Source: Bacillota bacterium (GTDB taxonomy: Bacteria > Bacillota > Sulfobacillia > Sulfobacillales > Sulfobacillaceae). From it: 64,000 bases of DNA. The translations under genes and the position numbers were made by a program. The notes under the pieces are model-generated. The model searched no databases. It was not told where the DNA came from and worked only from the letters and a program-made list of their open reading frames with translations. Within the stretch, counting starts at the first letter, position 1. Each line of letters starts with the position of its first letter. This document shows, one piece after another, positions 45,104 through 53,927 of this stretch. Location of the stretch: assembly GCA_021821465.1 (NCBI GenBank), contig JAKACM010000006.1, positions 1 to 64,000 of the forward strand, read 5' to 3'.

Positions 45104-46369
45104 ATGTTTGTGGATGAAGTGAGGATTTTCGTCCGGGCTGGAAAAGGAGGGAACGGCGCAATCGCATTTCGGCGGGAAAAGTTTGTGCCCAACGGAGGAC
45201 CTGCCGGAGGAGATGGGGGAAAGGGCGGAAGTGTGATTTTTGAGGCGGATACCGGGATCAATACGCTCATGGACTTACGCCATCAGAAGCACTATCGTGC
45301 GGCGGACGGAGAACCGGGTGGATCCAATAATATGTTCGGAAAAAATGGGGAAGACGTCGTCATTCACGTGCCCCCCGGGACGATTGTGCGAACAGATCAA
45401 GGTGAAATGTTGGCCGATCTGACTGAGAGCCAAGACCGGATCGTTATTGCCCGTGGTGGGCGGGGAGGCAAAGGCAATTCGCACTTCACTTCCTCTAGAC
45501 ATCAAGCCCCTAAAATGGCTGAACGCGGCCAGACTGGACAGGCCTTTTGGGTTACTCTTGAACTGAACTTGTTGGCGGATGTAGGATTGCTTGGATTTCC
45601 CAACGCCGGAAAGTCGACCTTGATCACCGTAATTTCCGAGGCCCGTCCCAAAATCGCCGATTATCCCTTCACAACGCTCATTCCTCATTTAGGAGTGGTG
45701 ACTCTATATGGATCACCCTTTGTCATTGCAGACGTACCGGGACTGATAGAAGGCGCGCATGAAGGATCTGGGCTTGGGGATAGATTTTTGCGCCACTTGA
45801 ATCGAACCCGAGTGTTGTTGCATCTCGTGGACATGGATCCCACAACCGGGAGAGACGTCGTTAATGATTTTTGCATCATACAGCACGAGGTTCAGGCCTT
45901 TTCTCCGGAATTGGAACAACGTCCGCGCATGATTGTTGCGACTAAGATGGATATGCCCGGCAGCTTGGATAACTTGCGACGACTCACAGAGTATGTCGCT
46001 CCCGTATCTGTCTGGCCGATTTCTTCGGTGCAGCGCAGAGGTATTGATGAGTTGATGTGGGAGGTGCGGACACTCTTGAACAGAACGCCAAAACCTGACT
46101 TTGATCACCCGCAACCGGTAATTAGACCAACAGTCCGGGGATTTTCACTGGCACCGGAGGCAAATGGCATACGGGTTAAAGGAGACGTTGAAGAACGAGC
46201 CGATATGACGATGTGGGGAAATCGGTACGCCGAAGAATATTTTGTAGAATATTTGCGGCGCCGAGGAATCGAACACTTGTTACGGCGGGAAAATCTTCCG
46301 GAAGGAACCCAGGTTTTGGTGGGCGAAGGGACATTATATTGGAGGGAGGGGGAACTCGTGTTAGAATGA
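45104..46369 (+). CDS. obg: GTPase Obg (CgtA)
   Basis: Obg is an essential GTPase in 50S assembly and stress/sporulation control. The 421-residue protein has the glycine-rich Obg fold (about 1-158, GGNGAIAFRREKFVPNGGP), the G domain with G1 GFPNAGKSTLI, G3 DVPGLIEGAHEGSGLG and G4 ATKMD, and the C-terminal OCT domain found in Gram-positives (EEYFVEYLRRRGIEHLLR). ATG 45104 follows AAAGGGG. It sits 4 bases after the spo0B-like gene. Confidence 0.97.
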   Translation: MFVDEVRIFVRAGKGGNGAIAFRREKFVPNGGPAGGDGGKGGSVIFEADTGINTLMDLRHQKHYRAADGEPGGSNNMFGKNGEDVVIHVPPGTIVRTDQGEMLADLTESQDRIVIARGGRGGKGNSHFTSSRHQAPKMAERGQTGQAFWVTLELNLLADVGLLGFPNAGKSTLITVISEARPKIADYPFTTLIPHLGVVTLYGSPFVIADVPGLIEGAHEGSGLGDRFLRHLNRTRVLLHLVDMDPTTGRDVVNDFCIIQHEVQAFSPELEQRPRMIVATKMDMPGSLDNLRRLTEYVAPVSVWPISSVQRRGIDELMWEVRTLLNRTPKPDFDHPQPVIRPTVRGFSLAPEANGIRVKGDVEERADMTMWGNRYAEEYFVEYLRRRGIEHLLRRENLPEGTQVLVGEGTLYWREGELVLE

Positions 46370-46449
46370 CAATACTAGTTGGAGGAAATTTGTGGTTTGA
46401 CGGGGTTCGAGCAGGAATTTCCCTTCGAATCGCGAATTCAATATGAAGA

Positions 46450-47073
46450 ATGGGTAAAGAGACACGAGCCATTGGGCTCATGGGAGGAACGTTTAACCCG
46501 ATTCACTACGGACACCTGGTTACCGCAGAAGCGGCCCGGGATGCATTCCATTTGGATCGGGTCATTTTTATCCCTTCCGGACAGCCGCCACACAAGCCGC
46601 CATCCCTCTTGGCCAGTGCGGAGCATCGGTTCTTGATGACGTTTCTCGCGATTGCTCCGAATATGCACTTCGAATTGTCTCGTGTAGAAATTGAGCGTCA
46701 GGGCCCGTCTTATACGAGTGAAACTCTTGCCTATTTTCACCGGCTAGATGCGGATGTTGGTTGGTATTTCATCAGCGGTGCCGATGCCATTCTCGAAATC
46801 GCCTCTTGGCATTATCCGGAGGATATCTTTCGTTATGCGCATCTTATTGCCGCTAGCCGGCCGGGATATTCTCTATCACGGATCCATGCTTTGACTCATG
46901 ATCTCGGTGAGGAAAAAGTAGAACGCATACATCAACTGGAGGTACCGGCTCTCGCTATTTCATCGAGTCAAATTCGTGAACGATTGCGTTTGGGGCTGTC
47001 GATTAAATACCTTGTGCCTGAGGCCGTAGAACATTACATTGAGAAAAATCGCCTGTACGAACAAGGTTCATAG
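46450..47073 (+). CDS. nadD: Nicotinate-nucleotide adenylyltransferase
   Basis: NadD converts nicotinate mononucleotide and ATP to deamido-NAD. The 207-residue nucleotidyltransferase has GLMGGTFNPIHYGHLV ((H/T)xGH type), FIPSGQPPHKPP, WYFISGADAILEI and the C-terminal ISSSQIRERLRLG. The start at ATG 46450 gives the normal length, though its ribosome-binding site is weak. The order obg-nadD-yqeK-rsfS matches Firmicutes except for the inserted RRM gene and a 720-base gap. Confidence 0.95.
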   Translation: MGKETRAIGLMGGTFNPIHYGHLVTAEAARDAFHLDRVIFIPSGQPPHKPPSLLASAEHRFLMTFLAIAPNMHFELSRVEIERQGPSYTSETLAYFHRLDADVGWYFISGADAILEIASWHYPEDIFRYAHLIAASRPGYSLSRIHALTHDLGEEKVERIHQLEVPALAISSSQIRERLRLGLSIKYLVPEAVEHYIEKNRLYEQGS

Positions 47074-47103
47074 GTTGGTCACATGTTTCTTGCTTGGGCG
47101 GTT

Positions 47104-47223
47104 TATAATAGCACTTGATCGTTAGAGGCTTCCCAGCATCACGGGGTCGGTTTCGTTGAGTAGTATTCCGGGTGCCTGGGTCCCTGGTCAGGTACCTTTG
47201 CAGATATACAGGGAGGAAGAATT
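47104..47223 (+). promoter_or_regulatory. -10 element and leader hairpin of the RRM gene
   Basis: TATAAT lies at 47104-47109 without a clear -35. The presumed leader of about 108 bases contains GGTGCCTG (47171-47178) pairing with CAGGTACC (47189-47196) with one G-U pair. Binding of this hairpin by the RRM protein itself is possible but unproved. Confidence 0.4.
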
Positions 47224-47481
47224 ATGTCGAAAACATTATATGTCGGTAATTTACCTTGGGGAACAACGGAAGATGAGTTGGCCCAAGCATTTTCTCAGCA
47301 TGCGCATGTGATTAGTGCCCGCATTATAGTAGACCGCGAAACCGGACGTTCCAGGGGTTTTGGGTTTGTCGAGATTTCGGACGAGGACGTGAATCGTGCG
47401 GTGGAGGCCATGCATGGAACGCAGTTAAATGGGCGCGACATTATTGTCAATGAAGCACGCCCTCGGCAGAACCGTTACTAG
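47224..47481 (+). CDS. RRM-domain RNA-binding protein
   Basis: An 85-residue protein made of one RNA-recognition motif: RNP2 is LYVGNLPW (residues 4-11) and RNP1 is RGFGFVEI (about 44-51), both with the RNA-stacking aromatics. The tail EARPRQNRY is basic. It resembles the cold-inducible Rbp proteins of cyanobacteria and other bacteria, which act on mRNA. It starts at ATG 47224 after GGGAGGAAG and has its own terminator, so it is a single-gene unit between nadD and yqeK. Confidence 0.93.
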   Translation: MSKTLYVGNLPWGTTEDELAQAFSQHAHVISARIIVDRETGRSRGFGFVEISDEDVNRAVEAMHGTQLNGRDIIVNEARPRQNRY

Positions 47482-47494
47482 GTGTTCAAGGCAG

Positions 47495-47534
47495 AGCTGA
47501 AGAAAAATGGCACCTCTTCAGCTTTGCTATTTTT
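47495..47534 (+). terminator. Terminator after the RRM gene
   Basis: AGCTGAAGA pairs with TCTTCAGCT around an 11-base loop, followed by TTGCTATTTTT. Confidence 0.75.
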
Positions 47535-48201
47535 GCTCACGAGGCCATCGGACGACTCTCAGTCCATCTAAAATCTACAACTTACTGGATATTCCCCAGG
47601 GGACCAAGAGAGGCTGTCTTCAAGCGAGGAAAGCGACTTTTAGGGCAGAATTGGCACGAAGAAAGGATCATCCGAAAAAGGATTGAAAGAGGCGGGATTG
47701 GATGGTGATTTCCTTGGGAATTCTCGCGAGTAGGTTCGGTGCGCGAGGCCTGCTATAACCAAGACAGCATGTGGACAAGAGGCGAATTTCGCACTTCCCA
47801 GCTCTCAGTCGTGTTACATCTGATTGAACCCCCTCGCCGACACGGTTCATGTGGTGACGGAACAAAAGAACCCTGCTCTGGTCTCTTGTAGATTGCCCTT
47901 TTGGGAAAGATTAGTGGTCTTGAGTTTTTCAAGATCAGGTGACAAGGGATTCGGTGCCATTTACGTCCGTTGAAAGAAAGTATTGGTGGAACACAAAGCC
48001 TGCGAGGTAGTCTTCAAAGCACCGGATTTTCACAACTATTTGGTTGCAGAAGACAGCCGTCGTATAAGGGTTGAATCCGGGCTATCCATTTTCAAGCCCA
48101 TGCAAAATGCTCCCGAGGAACAAGGGATCCAAACCTGGTCATGAGCTCAGGATGAAAATCCAGTACCCTGCCTTAAAGGGCGGAGTCCCGCGCCGCAAAT
48201 C
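47535..48201 (+). other. 670-base gap before yqeK
   Basis: Only short ORFs without families. No RNA gene, riboswitch or transposon end was recognised. This gap interrupts the usual nadD-yqeK-rsfS operon. Confidence 0.4.
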
Positions 48202-48219
48202 TTGGATAGCAGGCAGGTG

Positions 48220-48780
48220 ATGATATTGGGGATCATAGAATATCGGTTTGCGCAATTGTCTAAGCATCGACAACAGCATATTTTGCGCGTGGCAGAGATG
48301 ATGACGCAACTCGCCATGATTCATAGTTTGTCTGTTGAAAGTGGCCGTCTGGCTGCTATGGGTCACGATTTGGCACGGGAACTGTCTCGTGATGCTTTAA
48401 TGGCGGAGGCCAAGAGGTTGGGTCTCGAACCGTCTCTTCCCGAGAAGAACGAACCTGTGCTTCTGCATGGACCCGTTGCGGCTTTGTGGCTTGAAGAAAA
48501 AAATGTTGGCGGGCCGGATGTGTGGGAGGCGATACGCTATCACACCACAGCCGCACCAAGATTGTCGGCTTTAGCGAAAGCCCTGTTCATTGCCGACGGG
48601 ATTGAACCGGGGAGACAATTTGAAGGTCGGGTCGGTTTAGAAAGGGCGGCCAAGGAAAAATCACTGGATGAAGCGTATATATTAATGCTAAAAGAAACTG
48701 TGAAATACCTTAAGTCAAGGGGACTGAAGCCACACCCGTTAATGATTGAGGCTCTTGAGGTGTCTGATAATGCTGTGTAA
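48220..48780 (+). CDS. yqeK: YqeK-like HD-domain phosphohydrolase
   Basis: YqeK hydrolyses symmetrical diadenosine tetraphosphate in Firmicutes. The 186-residue protein has HILRVAEMMTQLA, the HD pair in AAMGHDLARELS, and the later histidine VLLHGPVAALWL and IRYHTTAAPRLS with IADGIEPGR. ATG 48220 is chosen because AGCAGG lies 6 bases upstream, but TTG 48202 and TTG 48226 are also possible. rsfS follows in the same frame after the TAA. Confidence 0.9.
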   Translation: MILGIIEYRFAQLSKHRQQHILRVAEMMTQLAMIHSLSVESGRLAAMGHDLARELSRDALMAEAKRLGLEPSLPEKNEPVLLHGPVAALWLEEKNVGGPDVWEAIRYHTTAAPRLSALAKALFIADGIEPGRQFEGRVGLERAAKEKSLDEAYILMLKETVKYLKSRGLKPHPLMIEALEVSDNAV

Positions 48781-48837
48781 TGGGCATGGCTGTCCCCCAA
48801 AAATGGTTTTGCCGATCAAATAAGGGAGGGATCACTA

Positions 48838-49188
48838 ATTTTCGAAGAGGCGCGGAATTGGGCGGAATTAGCCGGAAAAACGGCGCAGGAACGCCAGGGC
48901 GAAAACACCGTAATATTGGATATGCGTCAAGTCACATTAGTCGCCGATTATTTTGTGATTGTTTCCGGTCACACTATTATCCAAGTGGCTGCGTTGGCGG
49001 ATCATATCGAGAAGGCTCTGAAAAATGCGGGTATTTCTTTGCTTCAACGCGTCGGGGGAGATAAGTCTCACTGGATTCTTTTGGATTATGGGCAAGTGGT
49101 CGTCCACATTTTTACCGAAGAAGAGCGCAGCTACTATGATTTGGAGCGGCTGTGGGGAGATGCCGAGTTGATAACCTTAGAGGAATAA
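48838..49188 (+). CDS. rsfS: Ribosomal silencing factor RsfS, apparent ATT start
   Basis: RsfS binds L14 and blocks subunit joining in starvation. The core ILDMRQVTLVADYFVIVSG to WILLDYGQVVVHIF is unmistakable. Family members have about 25-30 residues before LDMR, and here that stretch (EEARNWAELAGKTAQERQ) is present and family-like. But between the yqeK TAA (48778-48780) and the TTG at 48916 the frame has no ATG, GTG or TTG. ATT at 48838 lies 8 bases after AGGGAGG, the best site, so a 116-residue protein from ATT is proposed. Starting at TTG 48916 would delete the first helix. Confidence 0.9.
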   Translation: MFEEARNWAELAGKTAQERQGENTVILDMRQVTLVADYFVIVSGHTIIQVAALADHIEKALKNAGISLLQRVGGDKSHWILLDYGQVVVHIFTEEERSYYDLERLWGDAELITLEE

Positions 49189-49238
49189 GTGCTCATGCCT
49201 TAGCAGAACTTTTGCAGTGAGCGGCCAAGAAAAGTGAA

Positions 49239-49271
49239 AACCCCTTGCGTAGCAAGGGGTTAGCCTATTTT
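49239..49271 (+). terminator. Terminator after rsfS
   Basis: AACCCCTTGC pairs perfectly with GCAAGGGGTT around GTA, followed by TAGCCTATTTTT. Confidence 0.75.
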
Positions 49272-49484
49272 TCCTGTATGATTATTGGGGGGGCGGGAGA
49301 CGAATGGCCCAATGACCGAGGAGTTGTTGTTGACGGGGGCCGATCTGTCGGCATTAATTGAGGCGCCGTCTTTGATCCGAGGCGGGAACACCCGGAGGAC
49401 TTCTTGAATGGCCGTGAGTTCTTTGAGCAAGGTCGGCAAGCTGAGATGCAGGCCGGCTTGGACATATTTCCGCCCGTAAAAGAT
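49260..49484 (-). pseudogene. Possible transposase C-terminal remnant
   Basis: The minus strand has an open frame without a start codon, bounded upstream by in-frame stops (the nearest is TGA just before CPIFYGRKYVQAGLHL). It reads LPTLLKELTAIQEVLRVFPP and ends at TAA (49260-49262). The composition and LxxLxxIxEVxxxFPP pattern resemble the C-terminus of IS4/IS1634-type transposases. That likeness is weak and from memory. Confidence 0.35.
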
Positions 49485-49655
49485 GGGGCAGGGTCACGGC
49501 TAACACACATAGGAAGCTACGTACGAATTTTCTGATCGGTGTTCTGAATAGCGGAATTTAAGGTGTCAGGGGGTAAAATTAAGACACAGCGAATGGATTT
49601 GGGAGAAAATCCTTTCGCCGTGCGCTATCTTTCGTGATTTTGTCCCCCTGGGTAT

Positions 49656-51047
49656 TTAAGAATTGACTGCTCGGGATGTGAAGGGAATCGTGTCATCCGA
49701 AATGGATTCCAGACTGCGGCCTTTGGGTTCCGGCAAAAGCAGAGTCAAAAAGAATCCGGCCACCGCGAAGACAAAGGTAATCAATAACGTGCCTTTGATT
49801 CCGAAGGCGCTCGTTAAAGTGGGGAATATAAACACGCCGAGGAAAGCGCCGAATTTGGCAATTCCTGCCGAAATGCCGTGGCCGGTTGTCCGCATACTTA
49901 CGGGGTATAACTCAGAGGAGAGAACAAACGTCGTCGTATTGGGTCCAAATTCCGCGAAGAAGTAACTGGCTCCGAACACCAACAAGAAGGGGATAATCAT
50001 GTGAGTCAGATGAGGGACGAGTCCAATGACTCCAAAGGCCAGTCCCATAAAAACGAACCCTATCAATTGCAGTCTTTTGTGACCGATTTTGTCCATTTTG
50101 CTGACCGCGAGAAAGTATCCGGGAACGGCGGCCACCACAAAAACGATCAGGGACCAGGCCATGCTCGTCAGGTCGGAGGCATGAGGAGCCACCGTTTTTA
50201 AGACGAGCGGCATAGAAATGGAATTGCCGTAGTAAGCATAGTCAAATACAAACCAGGTACCGGCGGTGCCAATCAAGGTGAGAAGATACTTACGATTGGT
50301 GATGAATTCCCAAAAACCGAGGCGCGTAACATGTTGGTCTTGGACCGTCACGGGGGCGCGTGTGCCGGCAAACCGTGACAGGTTATCGTATGCCTCGCGG
50401 GCCTGTCCCCGGACCAGAGCCGTATAACGCGGGGATTCAGGCATGCGGCGTCGGAGCATGACGACGGTTAGAGCGGGTATCGCTCCCAATCCCAACATAA
50501 GTCTCCAAGCAATGTTGTGAGGAATGCCCGAACCCAATAGAGTAAGAGCCACTACAGGCCCTGCTACCAAACCCAGAGCTTGCATCGAAAATACCAATCC
50601 GACTAATTTCCCACGGTCTTGCTTATTAGAATATTCACTCATGATGACGGCACTGACGGGATAATCGCCGCCGATTCCCAATCCCATGATGAAGCGAAAC
50701 ACCAAAAGCCAAATCATATTGGGAGCAAATGCCGAAGCCAGGGCGCCCACACCCATAATAGCGGCTTCCAATCCATAAATCTTTTTGCGCCCCAACATAT
50801 CGGCCAAGCGGCCAAATACAAATGCGCCGACAAAGGCCGCAATCAACGCTGTAGATCCGAGTAAGCCGAGCATTTCTTTGCTCGGAGAAAATTGTGCTTT
50901 GATAAGAACCAAGGCCGCGCCAATAATGAAAAGGTCATAAGCGTCGGTGAAAAAGCCCATTCCTGCGGTGACGACAGCCCGCAAATGAAAGAGGCTTAAA
51001 GGCGAATCGTTAAGTGTGTCGAGTAGGCCGGATTTATCGGTATCCAT
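49656..51047 (-). CDS. MFS transporter, phosphate:H+ symporter-like
   Basis: A 463-residue permease with 12 predicted membrane helices. AGMGFFTDAYDLFIIGAAL near residue 30 is close to the signature of the PHS (Pho84-like) phosphate symporters. The MFS loops GRLADMLGRKKIYG and RRRMPESPRYTALVRG, and the FVLSSELYPVSMRTTGHG segment, are present. ATG 51047 is preferred since AGGAGG lies 6 bases upstream; the ATG at 51053 touches that site. Inorganic phosphate is the likeliest substrate, but sugar or organic acid cannot be excluded. It is a single gene on the minus strand. Confidence 0.85.
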   Translation of the reverse strand: MDTDKSGLLDTLNDSPLSLFHLRAVVTAGMGFFTDAYDLFIIGAALVLIKAQFSPSKEMLGLLGSTALIAAFVGAFVFGRLADMLGRKKIYGLEAAIMGVGALASAFAPNMIWLLVFRFIMGLGIGGDYPVSAVIMSEYSNKQDRGKLVGLVFSMQALGLVAGPVVALTLLGSGIPHNIAWRLMLGLGAIPALTVVMLRRRMPESPRYTALVRGQAREAYDNLSRFAGTRAPVTVQDQHVTRLGFWEFITNRKYLLTLIGTAGTWFVFDYAYYGNSISMPLVLKTVAPHASDLTSMAWSLIVFVVAAVPGYFLAVSKMDKIGHKRLQLIGFVFMGLAFGVIGLVPHLTHMIIPFLLVFGASYFFAEFGPNTTTFVLSSELYPVSMRTTGHGISAGIAKFGAFLGVFIFPTLTSAFGIKGTLLITFVFAVAGFFLTLLLPEPKGRSLESISDDTIPFTSRAVNS

Positions 51048-51184
51048 ACTCATCCTCCTGTGTAGATTGTTAAATCTTTACCGTTATTGTGACAGCCGGC
51101 TTTTAAGAGGGAGTAAAGATCAGATTAACATGAGATTAACGTTGTGTTATGAAAAGATTAAGAACACGTAAGCAGGAGAGAGGC

Positions 51185-51223
51185 AAAGGCACCGCGGATG
51201 AATTTTTCATCGGCGGTGCCTCT
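51185..51223 (-). terminator. Hairpin terminator below the DUF255 gene
   Basis: A long inverted repeat: GGCACCGC and GATGAA on one side match TTCATC and GCGGTGCC on the other. It lies between the end of the DUF255 gene (51270) and the start of the MFS gene. The T-run is clearer on the plus strand (CTTTTG), so the orientation is uncertain. Confidence 0.6.
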
Positions 51224-51269
51224 TTTGTCTAATCGAAAAGAATCTTGGGGAATTGGAGAGATTCACGTT

Positions 51270-53075
51270 TTAAGACGGTGGAGACCCGCCGGGTTCCGGA
51301 GTGCCTGGCAATTCGGTTACGGTCGCTTGTTGCAGTTGTTGAAGAGCAGGGAGGATTCCTTCGGGATCGGTGACGGGGGCAGAACAGGTTTGCCCTTGGC
51401 AGATATACAAAGCCGGAACGGGAATTTCAGGATATCCGCTTTGAGCAAATTCCGGGGTGCCCACCGGCCAAGTTCGCACGATACGGTTACGGTCAAAGAG
51501 ACCATAAATGGCCTGACGCAATTGGGTGCCGGGACGATGATGCGACTGGACGAGCGTGGCCGCTAGAAGAGGGGCATGAACACGGTCCGCCACCGTTGCC
51601 CACAAGGATCCGAATACACCTTGCTCTTCAGCCATCGGAGAAAATTCTGCAATGAGATTCCGTCCGCGAGCACTCCACGACTCATCGTCGAGAACTGCCC
51701 CCAGTCTCAGAAAAGCCCGTGCCATCATCGCGTTCTCATTCAAGGGCTGCTGCCGGTGTTTGAGGCGGCCGGCGGCATCCGGAGTATCAAGATGATCGTA
51801 AAAACCTCCATTGTCTGCCTTTAACACTTGGTCGGCATAACCAATAAGAGATTGGGCTCTTTCCAGGTATAGGGGATCGCCGGTGAATTCATATCCGTCA
51901 ATGAGAGTATTGGTGAGATGACAGATGTCAATGAGTTGCCCGGGCACTTTGGCTTCCCCGTCGTCGTCATAATGGAATAATCCTGCGCCCTCCTCCCACA
52001 TCCGGTCCCATATCGCCTCCAAGGCGGTCAAGGCAATGGGGGCATATCCTGTGGGATTAATAAGGGATGCGGCCAAAAGTTGTGCGGAAATCATTTGTGC
52101 ATTGGCATGGGTGTACAGGATGGGATCTACGAAAGGAGCCTCTCTCTTTTCGCGATCTTCTTGAGACAATCCATAATATTCTTCGTCGGCGTCTTGAGAC
52201 CCGCCCCACAGGCCACTCAGATTGAGAAGGTTTTTATTAGCCCATGTTAATGTTGCGTCAGCTATCTGCCGGTAGGTCTCGTCTCCCAGCACCTGATAGG
52301 CATGAAGGTATAATTTAATGAGTTGAGCATTGTCGTCCAACATTTTTTCAAAATGGGGAATGGTCCATTCCCTGGTGGTCGAATAACGAAAAAATCCACC
52401 GCCAATGCCGTCAAATAAAGCTGATCCAGCCATGGCATCCAACGTGCGTGCTGCCATTCCCGCCGACCACCCGTCACCGCTTGCGGTAAAATAGGTAAGG
52501 CACAAGTCCCAGATATCAGGTTGGGGAAATTTGGGGGCGATGCCGAGACCGCCATAGGCTCGATCAAATTGGTCTCTGACGGCTTCCATAATTTTGGTAA
52601 CGGATTCAGGTGTTGGACTGTCGGCTTGGGGATTAATGTTGGGCTCTCCCGGGGGATTGAGTGTGTCGCCCATTTCGGTTTTGTGCTCACGCCAATAATC
52701 CAGGACCTGGTCGAGAAGTGGAGTCATTTGCTCAGGGGTGATATAAGTGCCGCCCGTAATAATTTCACCGGCAGGGGATAAGAAAGCGGTGGTCGGCCAT
52801 CCACCCATGTTGTAGCGTTGATTGACATCGGGTCGTTGATCATTGTCAATGCGAACGGGAATAAAGTCAGAATTTATGCGGGAAATGATTTGGGGATCGG
52901 AATAGGTCGTTTCATCCATGACATGACACCAATGACACCAGACTGCCGAAATAGACAACAGTATCGGCTTATCTTCATCCTTCGCTCTCTGAAACGCCTG
53001 GGGTGCCCATTGATGCCAACGAATTTCCTGAGCCCGATTCGGGCGCGGACTAAAACGGAAAGTAGGTTCTGCCAT
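51270..53075 (-). CDS. Thioredoxin-domain DUF255 protein (YyaL/SPATA20 family)
   Basis: A 601-residue protein. The N-terminal thioredoxin-like DUF255 domain (about 1-160) includes RIRWHQWAPQAF-type start residues, ILLSISAVWCHWCHVMDETTYSD with the CxxC (CHWC) site, and GGWPTTAFLSPAGE. The rest is an (alpha/alpha)6 glycosidase-like helical domain (FAPKFPQ-type KFPQPDIWDLCL, HFEKMLDDNAQLIKLYLHAY, GGSQDADEEYYG). The function in bacteria is not established. ATG 53075 has AAAGGA 8 bases upstream. It is divergent from the SDR gene, with 92 bases between the starts. Confidence 0.92.
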   Translation of the reverse strand: MAEPTFRFSPRPNRAQEIRWHQWAPQAFQRAKDEDKPILLSISAVWCHWCHVMDETTYSDPQIISRINSDFIPVRIDNDQRPDVNQRYNMGGWPTTAFLSPAGEIITGGTYITPEQMTPLLDQVLDYWREHKTEMGDTLNPPGEPNINPQADSPTPESVTKIMEAVRDQFDRAYGGLGIAPKFPQPDIWDLCLTYFTASGDGWSAGMAARTLDAMAGSALFDGIGGGFFRYSTTREWTIPHFEKMLDDNAQLIKLYLHAYQVLGDETYRQIADATLTWANKNLLNLSGLWGGSQDADEEYYGLSQEDREKREAPFVDPILYTHANAQMISAQLLAASLINPTGYAPIALTALEAIWDRMWEEGAGLFHYDDDGEAKVPGQLIDICHLTNTLIDGYEFTGDPLYLERAQSLIGYADQVLKADNGGFYDHLDTPDAAGRLKHRQQPLNENAMMARAFLRLGAVLDDESWSARGRNLIAEFSPMAEEQGVFGSLWATVADRVHAPLLAATLVQSHHRPGTQLRQAIYGLFDRNRIVRTWPVGTPEFAQSGYPEIPVPALYICQGQTCSAPVTDPEGILPALQQLQQATVTELPGTPEPGGSPPS

Positions 53076-53167
53076 GATATTCATCCTTTCTCGATATCAA
53101 CAACACACTGGCTATCATACCAATCTTTGCCCGGGATTGGCGAGAATATGCTGAGGAGGCAGATATT

Positions 53168-53887
53168 GTGAATCATGAGTCACGTGTTCTTTTGGCGACT
53201 GGTCTTAGTGGAGCCATAGGTCAAGCCTTGGTCGATCTAATTGATCCATCGTGGCATATCATAGGAATTCGGCGCTCTTCCGTCAATGTGGGGGAGAGGG
53301 TGGAATGGATTCAGGCGGACCTAAGAGATCCCCTGAGCCTAGCCGAAAAAGTCTCCAGAGGGTTGCGTCAACTTCATGTCCGGGAGATTAGTGGGGTAGT
53401 ACATTTGGCGGGAGTAATTTATAGCGACACTGCACTCAATTCAACTGCTTCAGAGTGGGAACAGACGATGAATGTGAACCTCCGATCGGCATTCGAACTG
53501 GCTAAGATCGTGAAACCCATCCTCCGTGCTCCAGCGAGCATTGTTTTCGTTTCCAGTGTCGACGCTTTCATGGCCAGTGCCGGGGGACCTGCTGCCGTCT
53601 ATGGCGCATCAAAAGCGGGATTGGAAGGCCTGATGCGGCATTTGGCAGTAGAATGGGGAAAAGACGGAGTGCGTGTGAATACAATCATGGTGGGAGCCTT
53701 GGCCGACGGAATGGGGGTTGCAGATTCCCATTGGGCACAAGAGATTCAGAACAACATCATCCTAGGACGTTTGGGACGAGCCAAAGAGATTGCTCCGGTG
53801 ATTCGCTTCCTATTGGAGGACCAAGAGTCGGCTTATATTACCGGCCATACACTCAGGGTTGACGGAGGGCTGAACCTCCGGTATTGA
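53168..53887 (+). CDS. Short-chain dehydrogenase/reductase
   Basis: A 239-residue Rossmann-fold oxidoreductase. The dinucleotide motif is ATGLSGAIGQAL (TGxxxxIG); the N-terminal loop lacks one usual glycine. HLAGVIYSD replaces NNAG, the catalytic serine is in VFVSSVDAF, and YGASKAGLEGL gives YxxxK. RVNTIMVGAL and YITGHTLRVDGGLNL are typical C-terminal parts. GTG 53168 follows GAGGAGG. The substrate is unknown; 3-oxoacyl-ACP reductase-like enzymes are the nearest general class. Confidence 0.88.
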   Translation: MNHESRVLLATGLSGAIGQALVDLIDPSWHIIGIRRSSVNVGERVEWIQADLRDPLSLAEKVSRGLRQLHVREISGVVHLAGVIYSDTALNSTASEWEQTMNVNLRSAFELAKIVKPILRAPASIVFVSSVDAFMASAGGPAAVYGASKAGLEGLMRHLAVEWGKDGVRVNTIMVGALADGMGVADSHWAQEIQNNIILGRLGRAKEIAPVIRFLLEDQESAYITGHTLRVDGGLNLRY

Positions 53888-53927
53888 GAGAGAACCAGGG
53901 AACGTTTGAGGAAGGGAAGATCCAGTA

